A DNA stretch of 64,000 nt from positions 62,001-126,000 of the forward strand of contig CACWHI010000003.1 of NCBI GenBank assembly GCA_902760595.1, read 5' to 3'. The notes beneath the pieces are model-generated. The model was not told where the DNA came from, searched no databases, and was given only the letters and a program-made list of their open reading frames with translations. Source of the DNA: an uncultured Eubacteriales bacterium. Its GTDB lineage: Bacteria > Bacillota > Clostridia > Christensenellales > Aristaeellaceae. The position numbers and the translations under genes were made by a program. Shown one piece after another: positions 8,379 to 16,750 of the stretch (position 1 is the stretch's first letter; each line of letters opens with the position of its first letter).

Positions 8379-9593
8379 TTACGTCCTGTAATCCCCGTTG
8401 ATCTTCACATAGTCGTACGTCAGGTCGCAGCCCCAGGCGGTGGCGGCGCAGGGGCCGGCGTTCAGGGAGACGAGGATCTCGATCTCCTTTTCAGAGAGGA
8501 TCTTCTTGGCGGTCTCCTCGGAGAAGGGGATGCCCGCGCCGTTTTTGCATACGGGGATCGTGCCGGCGGGGCTGCGGAAGCTGACGTCGATCCGGTCCAC
8601 GTCGACCGCCGCGCCGCTGTAGCCGATGGCGCAGAGTACGCGGCCCCAGTTCGCGTCCGCGCCGAACATGGCGGCCTTCAGCAGGCTCGAGCAGATGACG
8701 GATTTGGCCACCGTCCTGGCGGTCTTTTCGTCTGCCGCGCCGTCCACACGGCATTCCAGCAGCTTGGTCGCGCCTTCGCCGTCTCCCGCGATCATGCGGC
8801 ACAGGGCCACGGTCACACTGTTCAGGGCCTTCATGAAGGCGGCGAAATCCTCGCCCTCGGTCTCGACTGTGGCGTTGCCGGCCAGGCCGTTGGCCAGGAC
8901 GACGACCATGTCGTTGGTGGAGGTATCGCCGTCCACGCTGACCATGTTGAAGGTGCTCTGGATGTCGGTGGACAGGGCCTTCTGAAGCATGGCGGGGGCG
9001 ATGGCGGCGTCCGTGGTGATGAACACCAGCATGGTGGCCATGTTCGGGTGGATCATGCCGCTGCCCTTGGCCATGCCGCCCAGGCGGCAGGTTTTTCCGG
9101 CCATGGTAAACTCTACGGCGGCTTCCTTCATCACGGTATCCGTGGTCATGATGCCCTCTGCGGCGCTCTGGTTGCCCTGGGTGGACAGTCCTGCGGCCAG
9201 GGCCGGGAGGCCGTCCGCGATCGGCGCGATGTTCAGCGGCTCGCCGATGACGCCGGTGGAGGCGACCACCACGTCCTCGGGACGGATGGACAGCGCCTTC
9301 GCCGTCAGGGCGGACATCTGCTCGGCGATCTCGATACCGTTGGCGTTGCAGGTGTTGGCGTTGCCGCTGTTGCAGATCACCGCCTGGGCGGTGCCGTCGC
9401 ACAGGTGCGCCTTGGTCACCTTCAGGGGCGCCCCCTTGACCAGGTTGGTGGTGTATACCGCGGCGCAGGATGCCGGTACCTGACTGAACACCAGGGACAG
9501 GTCCTTCTTGGTCCGGCTCTTGCGGATGCCGCAGTGTACGCCGTTGGCGGTAAAGCCCTTCGCGGCGCAGACGCCGCCGTTGATCATTTTCAT
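8379..9593 (-). CDS. argJ: Bifunctional ornithine acetyltransferase / N-acetylglutamate synthase
   Basis: ArgJ recycles the acetyl group from N-acetylornithine to glutamate and can also acetylate glutamate from acetyl-CoA, so no separate argA or argE is required. The 404-residue precursor contains the autocleavage site KGSGMIHPNMATML, where the chain is cut before the threonine to give alpha and beta subunits. The typical VICNSGNANTCN motif is near the N-terminus and the AATAWGCDLTYDYVKINGDYRT block ends the protein. It starts 3 bases after the argC stop, with its ribosome binding site inside argC. Whether it is mono- or bifunctional cannot be decided from sequence alone. Confidence 0.96.
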   Translation of the reverse strand: MKMINGGVCAAKGFTANGVHCGIRKSRTKKDLSLVFSQVPASCAAVYTTNLVKGAPLKVTKAHLCDGTAQAVICNSGNANTCNANGIEIAEQMSALTAKALSIRPEDVVVASTGVIGEPLNIAPIADGLPALAAGLSTQGNQSAAEGIMTTDTVMKEAAVEFTMAGKTCRLGGMAKGSGMIHPNMATMLVFITTDAAIAPAMLQKALSTDIQSTFNMVSVDGDTSTNDMVVVLANGLAGNATVETEGEDFAAFMKALNSVTVALCRMIAGDGEGATKLLECRVDGAADEKTARTVAKSVICSSLLKAAMFGADANWGRVLCAIGYSGAAVDVDRIDVSFRSPAGTIPVCKNGAGIPFSEETAKKILSEKEIEILVSLNAGPCAATAWGCDLTYDYVKINGDYRT

Positions 9594-9596
9594 AGG

Positions 9597-10529
9597 TTAT
9601 TCCTCCATCAGGCGGAGCCCGGCGTATTCCGGACTGCCTGTCATCAGGTTCATGTTCTGGATGGCCGCGCCGCACGCGCCCTTGCCCAGATTGTCGAAAC
9701 GGGCGATCAGCAGGATCCGCTCCCCGTTCCCGCAGACGGTGATGCGCATCTCGTCCGTGCCCCGCAGCGCGTTGGCGGACAGGAAGCCGCCCTCCGCGTA
9801 GGCAATCTCGTACCGGACGAGCCCGCTTCGGTAACAGGCCTCATAGCACTGCGCGATCTCCGCGGGGGAGGCGTTCACCTGCGCGCGGAACAGCGGCACG
9901 GTGACCTCCATCCCGGCGTAGTACGGCGCGACGATGGGGCAGAAGACCGGCGCCTGACTCAGGCCGCACAGCGCCTGCATCTCGGGCAGATGCTTGTGGG
10001 TCTGGCCGAGGCCGTACATCCTGGGCGCGTCCAGCAGCGCGGGCCGGTCCGCCGCCTCGTACTCCGCGATCATCTTTTTCCCGCCGCCGGAATAGCCGGT
10101 CAGGGAGAAGCAGGAGAGCGGCAGATCTGCGGAGATCAGTCCCGCGTCCGCCAGCGGGCGCACGAGGGCGATAAAGCCGCTGGCGTGGCAGCCGGGGTTG
10201 GCGACCAGGCGCGCGGACCGGATCCTTTCCCGCTGTCCCGCGAGCTCCGGGAATCCGTACACCCAGCTGGGGCTGGTGCGGTGGGCCGTGGAGGTGTCGA
10301 TCACCCGGGTGTGGGGATTTTCCAGCCAGCCGACGGCCTCCTCGGCCGCCGCGTCGGGCAGGCACAGGAACGCGATGTCCGCTTCGTTGAGCGTTTCGCG
10401 GCGGCAATTCTCATCCTTGCGCTTTTCCTCCGGCAGGGTAAGCAGGGTGAGATCCCGCCGCCCGGCCAGGCGCTCAAGGATGCTCAGGCCGGTGGTGCCC
10501 GCACTTCCGTCTACGAATACTTTGATCAT
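9597..10529 (-). CDS. argC: N-acetyl-gamma-glutamyl-phosphate reductase, type 2
   Basis: This is the short form (310 residues) of AGPR, the NADPH enzyme that reduces N-acetylglutamyl phosphate to the semialdehyde. The N-terminal Rossmann start IKVFVDGSAGTTG, the catalytic-cysteine motif NPGCHASGF and the LTGYSGGGK block are characteristic of the uncommon AGPR form rather than the common form of about 345 residues. It is the first gene of the arginine operon. A good sigma-A promoter and a candidate ArgR site precede it. Confidence 0.93.
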   Translation of the reverse strand: MIKVFVDGSAGTTGLSILERLAGRRDLTLLTLPEEKRKDENCRRETLNEADIAFLCLPDAAAEEAVGWLENPHTRVIDTSTAHRTSPSWVYGFPELAGQRERIRSARLVANPGCHASGFIALVRPLADAGLISADLPLSCFSLTGYSGGGKKMIAEYEAADRPALLDAPRMYGLGQTHKHLPEMQALCGLSQAPVFCPIVAPYYAGMEVTVPLFRAQVNASPAEIAQCYEACYRSGLVRYEIAYAEGGFLSANALRGTDEMRITVCGNGERILLIARFDNLGKGACGAAIQNMNLMTGSPEYAGLRLMEE

Positions 10530-10582
10530 GGTGTCACTCCAGAAAAAAAGGCAATTAAATGGAAGGTTTCATCGCACAATAA

Positions 10583-10595
10583 TGAATAAAATGCA
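10583..10595. promoter_or_regulatory. Candidate ArgR (ARG box) operator
   Basis: The sequence TGAATAAAATGCA closely resembles the ArgR half-site pair consensus TGAAT-N4-ATGCA/ATTCA, but with the centre shortened by one base. It lies about +5 to +17 relative to the predicted argC start point, a suitable place for repression. A second palindrome, ATACAGAATGTAT, at 10611-10623 sits inside the promoter spacer. Confidence 0.4.
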
Positions 10596-10607
10596 CGATT
10601 AACGCAT

Positions 10608-10636
10608 AATATACAGAATGTATGCGCATATGTCAA
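10608..10636 (-). promoter_or_regulatory. Sigma-A promoter for argCJBD
   Basis: On the minus strand there is a perfect -35 TTGACA (10631-10636), a 17-base spacer and a -10 TATATT (10608-10613). It lies about 80 bases upstream of argC. Confidence 0.8.
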
Positions 10637-10676
10637 GAAAATTCTGATCAAAAACTGCTGAAAGTTTGGTTTTTTC

Positions 10677-10705
10677 TTGCACTTTCCGGGGGATGATGCT
10701 ATAAT
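10677..10705 (+). promoter_or_regulatory. Sigma-A promoter for the hydrogenase operon
   Basis: TTGCAC (10677-10682), a 17-base spacer and TATAAT (10700-10705) precede hndA by about 60 bases. The promoter is divergent from the argC promoter. Confidence 0.8.
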
Positions 10706-10767
10706 AAAATGTCTTTATGCGTCCGCGCTGTATCCAGCGCCGGCCAAGACTGAAGGAGGATGAATTC

Positions 10768-11244
10768 ATGGCAAGTGTAAAGGAGCAATACGAGGCTCTG
10801 GACCGCGTCATCGCGGAAAACAAGGACCTGCCCGGCGCGCTGATGCCCGTGCTGCAGGGCGCGCAGGAGATTTTTGGCTGCGTGCCGATCGACGTGCAGA
10901 AATACATCGCCCAGGCGCTGCATGTGACGCTGAGCGAGGTGTACGGCGTTGCGACCTTCTATTCCCAGTTCTCGTTGCAGCCCAAGGGCGAATACCTGAT
11001 CAGCGTGTGCCTGGGCACCGCCTGCTACGTCAAGGGCAGTCAGAAGGTGCTGGACAAGCTCTCCGAGGTGCTGAACGTGCCGGTTGGCGGCACCACCCCC
11101 GACGGCCGCTTCACCCTGCAGGCGACCCGCTGCCTGGGCGCGTGCGGCCTTGCCCCGGTCATGACCATCAACGACGAAGTCTACGGCCGCCTGACGCCGG
11201 ACGCGATCCCGGACATCATCGCCAAGTACCAGAAGGCCGAATAA
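10768..11244 (+). CDS. hndA: NuoE-like subunit of bifurcating [FeFe] hydrogenase (HndA)
   Basis: This 158-residue protein is a NuoE/HydC-type thioredoxin-fold [2Fe-2S] subunit. Ligand cysteines appear as CLGTACYVKG and CLGACGLAP, and the HVTLSEVYGVATFYSQF helix is the family signature. In bifurcating hydrogenases it connects the NADH-oxidising flavin subunit to the iron-sulfur chain. The ATG at 10768 follows AAGGAGGA at the correct distance; an upstream in-frame ATG at 10717 lacks a ribosome binding site and lies inside the untranslated leader. It is the first gene of a five-gene operon. Confidence 0.93.
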   Translation: MASVKEQYEALDRVIAENKDLPGALMPVLQGAQEIFGCVPIDVQKYIAQALHVTLSEVYGVATFYSQFSLQPKGEYLISVCLGTACYVKGSQKVLDKLSEVLNVPVGGTTPDGRFTLQATRCLGACGLAPVMTINDEVYGRLTPDAIPDIIAKYQKAE

Positions 11245-11245
11245 T

Positions 11246-11800
11246 ATGCGCGATATATCCCTGCACCTGTCCGACATCGTGCAGAACAGCATCACCGCCG
11301 GCGCGAGCCGGGTGGACATCGGCTTCAGGCTGGATGAGAACAGGGTGCTGACGGTGTCTGTGCGGGATGACGGCTGCGGCATGAGCGAGGACCTGCTCAG
11401 GCGGGTGCAGAGCCCGTTCACCACCACCCGCACCACGCGGAAGGTGGGACTGGGCATTCCGCTGCTCACGCAGAACGCGCAGCTGTCCGGCGGCGATGTG
11501 CGGATCGAGAGCAAGGTGGGGGAGGGCACGCTGATCGAAGCGGCCTTCCACACGGATTCCATCGACTGCCTGCCGGTTGGAGACCTGGCGGAGACGATGG
11601 CGACCCTGGTGCTCAGCAATCCGGACAGGCCGGACTTCATCCTGACCTGTACGTCCCCGGACGGAGAGATGCAGTTTTCCACGGAGGAGATCCGTGCGGC
11701 CCTCGGCGGCGTTTCGCTGGCGGAGCCGGAGGTATATCAGTGGATGCTCGCTTCCTTGAGAGAAGAAATAGAACCTATATTGGGAGGGATCATGAAATGA
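11246..11800 (+). CDS. HATPase_c ATP-binding protein in hydrogenase operon
   Basis: The 184-residue protein carries a GHKL ATPase domain: an N-box helix (SDIVQNSITA), a G1 box (DDGCGM) and a G2-like box (KVGLGIPLL). There is no dimerisation/histidine-phosphotransfer domain, receiver domain or membrane segment. It starts one base after the hndA stop and overlaps hndB by 4 bases. Related proteins sit in this position in many clostridial hydrogenase operons, but I know of no established function. An anti-sigma-like or redox-coupled kinase role is only a guess. The C-terminal 70 residues match nothing I recognise. Confidence 0.85.
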   Translation: MRDISLHLSDIVQNSITAGASRVDIGFRLDENRVLTVSVRDDGCGMSEDLLRRVQSPFTTTRTTRKVGLGIPLLTQNAQLSGGDVRIESKVGEGTLIEAAFHTDSIDCLPVGDLAETMATLVLSNPDRPDFILTCTSPDGEMQFSTEEIRAALGGVSLAEPEVYQWMLASLREEIEPILGGIMK

Positions 11801-12174
11801 AATCGTTGGCAGAGCTCGAACAGATCCGCAAGCAGACTCTGGAGCGCATCAACCTGCGCAAAGAGGACAAGGGCGAACTGACCCGCATCGTCATCGGCAT
11901 GGCGACCTGCGGCATCGCCGCCGGCGCGCGTCCCGTGATGCACGCCTTTATGGACGAACTCAACAAGCGCCAGCTGCAGCACGTCACCGTCTCCCAGACC
12001 GGCTGCATCGGCATGTGCCGCCTGGAGCCCATGGTGGACGTCATCACCCCCGACGGGAACAAGGTGACCTATGTGCACGTGAAGCCGGAAATGGTGCCGC
12101 GCATCGTGGCTGAGCATGTGGTCAACGGCCGCCCGGTGGAGGAGTACACCATCGGCGCCGCGGAAGCGCAATAA
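11797..12174 (+). CDS. hndB: [2Fe-2S] ferredoxin-like subunit HndB
   Basis: The 125-residue protein is a thioredoxin-like ferredoxin of the HndB/NuoE-C type, with cysteines in MATCGIAAGARP and QTGCIGMCRLEP. It begins in an ATGA overlap with the HATPase gene, which fixes the start; a longer upstream frame would overlap that gene by about 60 bases. It is an accessory electron-transfer subunit of the HndABCD-type hydrogenase. Confidence 0.92.
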   Translation: MKSLAELEQIRKQTLERINLRKEDKGELTRIVIGMATCGIAAGARPVMHAFMDELNKRQLQHVTVSQTGCIGMCRLEPMVDVITPDGNKVTYVHVKPEMVPRIVAEHVVNGRPVEEYTIGAAEAQ

Positions 12175-12195
12175 CAGGGCAAAGGAGACGACAAA

Positions 12196-13998
12196 ATGGA
12201 GATTTATCGCGCTCACGTACTGGTCTGTGGCGGCACCGGCTGCTCATCCTCCGGTTCTGCCAAGCTGATCGAACGCTTTAACGAAAAGATCAAGGAAAAT
12301 GACCTGGATAAGGAAGTCAAGGTCATCCGCACCGGCTGCTTCGGCCTGTGCGAGGCCGGCCCCGTGGTCATCGTGTACCCGGACGGCACCTTCTACAGCC
12401 GCGTGAAGGAAGAGAACGTGGACGAGATCGTCACCGAGCACCTGCTGAAGGGCCGCAAGGTGGAGCACCTGGTCTACACCGATCACGCCACCCACGAGCA
12501 GAACGCCAACAAGTCCCTGGAGGACATCAACTTCTATAAGGACCAGACCCGTGTGGCCCTGCGCAACTGCGGCGTCATCGATCCGGAGAACATCGACGAA
12601 TACATCGCCTTCGACGGCTACCGTGCCCTGGAAAAGGCCCTGACCCAGATGACCCGTGAGCAGGTCATCGAGGAAGTGCTGGCCTCCGGTCTGCGCGGCC
12701 GCGGCGGCGGCGGTTTCCCCACCGGCCTCAAGTGGAAGTTCGCCTACGGCGACGGCAGCCTGGGCCAGCAGAAGTACGTGGCCTGCAACGCGGACGAGGG
12801 CGACCCCGGCGCGTTCATGGACCGCTCCATCCTGGAGGGCGACCCCCACAGCGTCATCGAGGCCATGACCATCGCGGGCTATGCCATCGGCGCCTCCGAG
12901 GGCTATATCTACGTCCGCGCCGAGTACCCCATCGCCGTGCAGCGCCTGCGCACCGCCATCAAGCAGGCGGAGGAATACGGCCTGCTGGGCGACAACATCT
13001 TTGAGACGGGCTTCAGCTTCCGGCTGCATATCCGCCTGGGCGCCGGCGCCTTCGTCTGCGGCGAGGAGACCGCGCTGATGACCTCCATCGAGGGCCACCG
13101 CGGCGAGCCGCGCCCCCGTCCGCCCTTCCCGGCGGTCAAGGGCCTGTTCGGCCAGCCCACCATGCTCAACAACGTGGAGACCTACGCGAACATCCCGCAG
13201 ATCATCCTGAAGGGCGCGTCCTGGTTCTCCAGCATGGGCACCGAAAAGTCCAAGGGCACCAAGGTGTTCGCCCTGGGCGGCAAGATCAACAACACCGGCC
13301 TGGTGGAGATCCCCATGGGCACCCCGCTGCGCAAGGTCATCTATGACATCGGCGGTGGCATCCCCAACGGCAAGAAGTTCAAGGCCGTGCAGACCGGCGG
13401 CCCCTCCGGCGGCTGCATCCCGGCGGAGCACATCGACATCCCGATCGAGTACGACAGCCTGATCTCCATCGGCTCCATGATGGGCTCCGGCGGCATGATC
13501 GTCATGGACGAGGACAACTGCATGGTCGATATCGCCCGCTTCTTCCTGGACTTCACCGTGGACGAGAGCTGCGGCAAGTGCGCGCCGTGCCGCATCGGCA
13601 CCCGCCGCATGCTGGAGATCCTGAACCGCATCGTGGAAGGCAAGGGCGAGGAAGGCGATATCGAGAAGCTGGAAGCCCTGGGCAAGACCATCAAGGCCAC
13701 CGCGCTGTGCGGCCTGGGCCAGACCGCCCCGAACCCCGTGCTGTCCACCATCCGCTATTTCCGCAATGAGTACGAAGCGCATATCAAGGAAAAGCGCTGC
13801 CCGGCTCACCACTGCCGCAACCTCCTGCAGTATGTCATCACCGACAAGTGCCGCGGCTGCACCGCCTGCGCGCGCGCCTGCCCGGCCGGCGCGATCACCG
13901 GCACCGTCAAGCAGCAGCACCACATCGATCCCGCGAAGTGCCTGAAGTGCGGCGCCTGTATGGAGAAGTGCCGCTTCGGCGCCATCATCCGCGAGTAA
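12196..13998 (+). CDS. hndC: NADH-binding flavoprotein subunit HndC (NuoF-like)
   Basis: The 600-residue protein is the electron-bifurcating NuoF-type subunit. Domains in order are an N-terminal [2Fe-2S] thioredoxin-like part (CGGTGCSSSG and TGCFGLCEAGP), then the FMN/NAD fold with GLRGRGGGGFPTG and the NADEGDPGAFMDR motif. After these come an SLBB region, the NuoF [4Fe-4S] site ESCGKCAPCRIGT, and a C-terminal 2x[4Fe-4S] ferredoxin (CRGCTACARACPAG and CLKCGACMEKC). It should accept electrons from H2 oxidation by HndD and split them to NAD(P)+ and ferredoxin, or run in reverse. A GGAGACGACAAA leader precedes the ATG. Confidence 0.95.
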   Translation: MEIYRAHVLVCGGTGCSSSGSAKLIERFNEKIKENDLDKEVKVIRTGCFGLCEAGPVVIVYPDGTFYSRVKEENVDEIVTEHLLKGRKVEHLVYTDHATHEQNANKSLEDINFYKDQTRVALRNCGVIDPENIDEYIAFDGYRALEKALTQMTREQVIEEVLASGLRGRGGGGFPTGLKWKFAYGDGSLGQQKYVACNADEGDPGAFMDRSILEGDPHSVIEAMTIAGYAIGASEGYIYVRAEYPIAVQRLRTAIKQAEEYGLLGDNIFETGFSFRLHIRLGAGAFVCGEETALMTSIEGHRGEPRPRPPFPAVKGLFGQPTMLNNVETYANIPQIILKGASWFSSMGTEKSKGTKVFALGGKINNTGLVEIPMGTPLRKVIYDIGGGIPNGKKFKAVQTGGPSGGCIPAEHIDIPIEYDSLISIGSMMGSGGMIVMDEDNCMVDIARFFLDFTVDESCGKCAPCRIGTRRMLEILNRIVEGKGEEGDIEKLEALGKTIKATALCGLGQTAPNPVLSTIRYFRNEYEAHIKEKRCPAHHCRNLLQYVITDKCRGCTACARACPAGAITGTVKQQHHIDPAKCLKCGACMEKCRFGAIIRE

Positions 13999-14016
13999 GC
14001 CAAGGAGGACGCAGAA

Positions 14017-15768
14017 ATGAGCGAAAAAATGATCAGCCTGACCATTGACAACGTCAAGGTCGAGGTTCCCGCCGGCACGACCGTGCTGGAAGCCGCCAAG
14101 CAGGCCGGCATCAATATCCCCACCCTGTGCTACCTGAAGGACATCAACGCCATCGGCGCGTGCCGCATGTGCGTGGTGGATACCGGCGGACGCGCCCTGC
14201 AGGCGGCCTGTGTGCTGCCCGCTACGGACGGCATGGTGGTCAAGACCAACACCCCCGCCCTGCGTGAATACCGCAAGACCCTGTTGGAGCTGGTACTCAG
14301 CGCCCATGACCAGAAGTGCCTGACCTGCGTGCGCAGCCAGAACTGTGAGCTGCAGAAGCTGTGCCGCGACCTGGGCGTGGAGAGCGGCGAGCGCTTTGCC
14401 GGCAAGCGCAACGAGTACGATGTGGACGACGCTTCTCCCTCCATCGTGCGCGACAACAACAAGTGCATCCTCTGCCGCCGCTGCGTGGCCGTCTGCGCCA
14501 AGGTGCAGAACGTGGGCGTCATCGGCCCGGTCAACCGCGGCTTTGCCACGGCCATCGAATCCCCCTGGAACATGAAGCTGGCCCAGATGGGCTGCATCAA
14601 CTGCGGCCAGTGCATCACCGCCTGCCCCGTGGGCGCGCTGCGTGAGAAAGATTCCACCGACGTGGTCTGGAACTACCTGAACGATCCCGATCTGCACGTG
14701 GTGGTGCAGCCCGCGCCCGCCGTCCGCGCCGCGCTGGGTGAGGAGTTCGGCTATCCCATGGGCACCAGCGTCACCGGCCAGATGGCTGCCGCCCTGCACC
14801 GCCTGGGCTTCGACAAGGTGTTCGATACCGACTTCGCCGCCGACCTGACCATCATGGAAGAGGCCAACGAGCTGATCGCCCGCATCCAGAACAAGGGCGT
14901 GCTGCCGATGATCACCTCCTGCTCTCCCGGCTGGATCAAGTTCTGCGAGACCTATTATCCGGACTTCCTGGACAACCTGTCCACCTGCAAGAGCCCGCAC
15001 GAGATGCTGGGCGCCATGGTCAAGAGCTACTACGCCGAAAAGGCCGGCATCGATCCCGCCAAGATCCGCGTGGTCTCCGTCATGCCCTGCACCGCGAAGA
15101 AGTTCGAGGCCAAGCGTGAGGAGCTGGCCGGCACCGGCTATCCGGATGTCGACGCGGTCATCACCACCCGCGAGCTGGCCCGCATGATCAAGGAAGCCGG
15201 CATCGATTTCCGGGCCCTGCCCAACGAGGACTTTGACAGCCTGATGGGCGAGAGCACCGGCGCTGGCGTCATCTTCGGCGCCACCGGCGGCGTCATGGAG
15301 GCCGCCCTGCGCACCGCCTACGAAGCCCTGACCGGCACCGTGCTGGAGAACGTTGATTTCCGTGCGGTCCGCGGCATCGAGGGCATTAAGGAAGCGGATG
15401 TGAAGATCGGCGACCAGACGATCAGCGTGGCCGTGGCCAACGGCACCGGCAACGCCTCCAGGCTGCTGGACAGCGTGCGCTCCGGCGAAAAGAACTACCT
15501 GTTCATCGAGGTCATGGGCTGCCCCGGCGGCTGCGTGAACGGCGGCGGCCAGCCGATCGTCCCGGCCCAGGTGCGCATGACCTGCGACCCGCGCGTGGAG
15601 CGCGCCAAGGCCCTCTACCAGGAGGATGCCGACAAGCCCCTGCGCAAGAGCCACGAGAATCCCGAAATCAAGCAGATCTATGCGGATTATCTCGGCAAGC
15701 CCAACAGCCACAAGGCCCACGAGTTGCTGCACACCCACTATCAGAAGCGCGAGCTCTATAACGACTGA
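14017..15768 (+). CDS. hndD: [FeFe] hydrogenase catalytic subunit HndD
   Basis: This 583-residue enzyme carries the H-cluster that makes or oxidises H2. Domains in order are an N-terminal [2Fe-2S] domain, a His-ligated [4Fe-4S] motif (HDQKCLTCVRSQNC), two [4Fe-4S] ferredoxin motifs (CILCRRCVAVC and CINCGQCITAC), the H-domain and a small C-terminal subunit-like domain. The H-cluster motifs read TSCSPGW, MPCTAKKFEA and EVMGCPGGCVNGGGQP. The first has Ser where many hydrogenases have a second Cys. It is the last gene of the operon and is followed by a clear terminator. Maturases HydEFG are not in the window. Confidence 0.96.
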   Translation: MSEKMISLTIDNVKVEVPAGTTVLEAAKQAGINIPTLCYLKDINAIGACRMCVVDTGGRALQAACVLPATDGMVVKTNTPALREYRKTLLELVLSAHDQKCLTCVRSQNCELQKLCRDLGVESGERFAGKRNEYDVDDASPSIVRDNNKCILCRRCVAVCAKVQNVGVIGPVNRGFATAIESPWNMKLAQMGCINCGQCITACPVGALREKDSTDVVWNYLNDPDLHVVVQPAPAVRAALGEEFGYPMGTSVTGQMAAALHRLGFDKVFDTDFAADLTIMEEANELIARIQNKGVLPMITSCSPGWIKFCETYYPDFLDNLSTCKSPHEMLGAMVKSYYAEKAGIDPAKIRVVSVMPCTAKKFEAKREELAGTGYPDVDAVITTRELARMIKEAGIDFRALPNEDFDSLMGESTGAGVIFGATGGVMEAALRTAYEALTGTVLENVDFRAVRGIEGIKEADVKIGDQTISVAVANGTGNASRLLDSVRSGEKNYLFIEVMGCPGGCVNGGGQPIVPAQVRMTCDPRVERAKALYQEDADKPLRKSHENPEIKQIYADYLGKPNSHKAHELLHTHYQKRELYND

Positions 15769-15785
15769 TTGACGATCGTATGATC

Positions 15786-15817
15786 AGACCTCCCCTGCGA
15801 TGCGGGGGAGGTCTTTT
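15786..15817 (+). terminator. Terminator after hndD
   Basis: A 10-bp stem AGACCTCCCC / GGGGAGGTCT with a 9-base loop runs into TTTTA, 17 bases after the hndD stop. Confidence 0.88.
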
Positions 15818-15871
15818 ATACTTGAAAGCGGCTCCGGACAGAAAAGACAACAGCGGGTTGCTTGCCAGGAC

Positions 15872-16075
15872 ATGTCAACCTTGGAGTACCGGCTACCGAA
15901 CGGTGCGAAGATGAAGTTTTTGGACGACAAGACGACCTATCTGGGCAGCCAGCTTGAATGCCCGTCCGACCAGGAACGGTACTTCGGCGTCCTGGCCCAT
16001 ACGGATTCCATCCTTGTGAGCACCTATGGAAAGGATGCGTCGGATCCCGAGCTGATCCTGTACAGGAAAAGATGA
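15872..16075 (+). CDS. Small hypothetical protein (67 aa), uncertain
   Basis: A short frame of 67 residues starts at an ATG preceded by a weak CAGGA and ends just before a strong terminator. The sequence is hydrophilic with no signal peptide, membrane segment or motif I recognise. It lies between two terminators with no clear promoter of its own, so it may be a decayed gene end rather than a functional gene. Composition is close to that of the neighbouring genes. Confidence 0.35.
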   Translation: MSTLEYRLPNGAKMKFLDDKTTYLGSQLECPSDQERYFGVLAHTDSILVSTYGKDASDPELILYRKR

Positions 16076-16090
16076 CCCGCGGCCGGACGG

Positions 16091-16137
16091 AAAAAGCGAG
16101 GGGCTGCTGCATATCGCTATGCGGCAGCCCCTGTTTT
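16091..16137. terminator. Bidirectional terminator
   Basis: A 14-bp stem (GGGGCTGCTGCATA at 16100-16113, TATGCGGCAGCCCC at 16118-16131) has a 4-base loop. TGTTTTT follows on one side and AAAAA precedes on the other. It can end transcription from both the small plus-strand frame and the minus-strand toxin gene. Confidence 0.85.
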
Positions 16138-16158
16138 TGGCGAAAACCACTATACTGG

Positions 16159-16473
16159 CTAATACACTTTTCTTCCATAGTCTTCCAGCATGTGGAAGAC
16201 CCCAAGAATATAAATTGTCTGTGAATCTGTACGAAAAACTACACGGTAATTCATTTCGTGAAATATGGCTTCCCTGTATCCGCGGAGGAACAGATACTCA
16301 TTTTTACTCTCAGCAAACTGATATGGGTTCTCTTCAAGGAGCTCATAGATCGTTTCAAGCTCATCCAGAAAATGGGATGCTGCTTCCGGATTATTCAGAT
16401 GACTGATCAGATACGCGACCAGACGATCGATCTGTTCATCTGCCCGGTCCGTAACAATCAGTTTATAAGCCAT
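16159..16473 (-). CDS. RelE/ParE-family toxin
   Basis: This 104-residue basic protein has the typical ParE/RelE pattern: an N-terminal strand YKLIVTDRADEQIDRLVAYL, a middle FLRGYREAIFHEMNYRVVFR beta-hairpin and the IYILGVFHMLEDYGRKV C-terminal strand. Its start lies 11 bases inside the antitoxin gene, the usual coupled arrangement. Members either cleave ribosome-bound mRNA (RelE) or inhibit gyrase (ParE); the sequence does not separate these options with confidence. Base composition is markedly AT-richer than the neighbours, consistent with horizontal transfer. Confidence 0.9.
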   Translation of the reverse strand: MAYKLIVTDRADEQIDRLVAYLISHLNNPEAASHFLDELETIYELLEENPYQFAESKNEYLFLRGYREAIFHEMNYRVVFRTDSQTIYILGVFHMLEDYGRKVY

Positions 16474-16723
16474 ATTTGTCCCTCACCGATTGCAGTGCCC
16501 TCTTCGCATCTTTTGTTTTTCCCTGAACGATCTGTTCCTCTGAAAGATTCAGATCGGCGTACATTTCCCATTTTTTCAGTATTGCTTCATAATAGTCTAT
16601 GTTCATCAGTACCATATCGCCATAGCCGTTTTTTGTTATAAAAATCGGCTCATTGAGGGAGTGACAGAGTTCAGATATATTGGCGGTATTCTTCAAGTCT
16701 TTGATGGGAATAATCTGAGGCAC
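16463..16723 (-). CDS. Phd/YefM-family antitoxin
   Basis: The 86-residue protein has the Phd/YefM N-terminal DNA-binding fold, with IIPIKDLKNTANISELCHSLNEPIFITKNGYGDMVLM followed by an MNIDYYEAILK helix. The C-terminal half should wrap and neutralise the toxin. The gene starts with GTG 9 bases after AAGGAG. Autoregulation of the pair through the upstream promoter is the known family behaviour. Confidence 0.92.
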   Translation of the reverse strand: MPQIIPIKDLKNTANISELCHSLNEPIFITKNGYGDMVLMNIDYYEAILKKWEMYADLNLSEEQIVQGKTKDAKRALQSVRDKYGL

Positions 16724-16750
16724 CTTTCAACACTCCTTTCTCATGGCCTG

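Noticed and set aside
14881-14960. TSCSPGW as evidence of an inactive hydrogenase
   Set aside because: All other cluster motifs are intact and the variant is, as far as I recall, found in related bifurcating enzymes.
12244-15738. Very long minus-strand open frame (over 1100 codons) across hndC and hndD
   Set aside because: It lies antisense to two clear hydrogenase genes, is rich in Ala, Gly, Val and His, and matches no family. In GC-rich DNA such shadows are expected.
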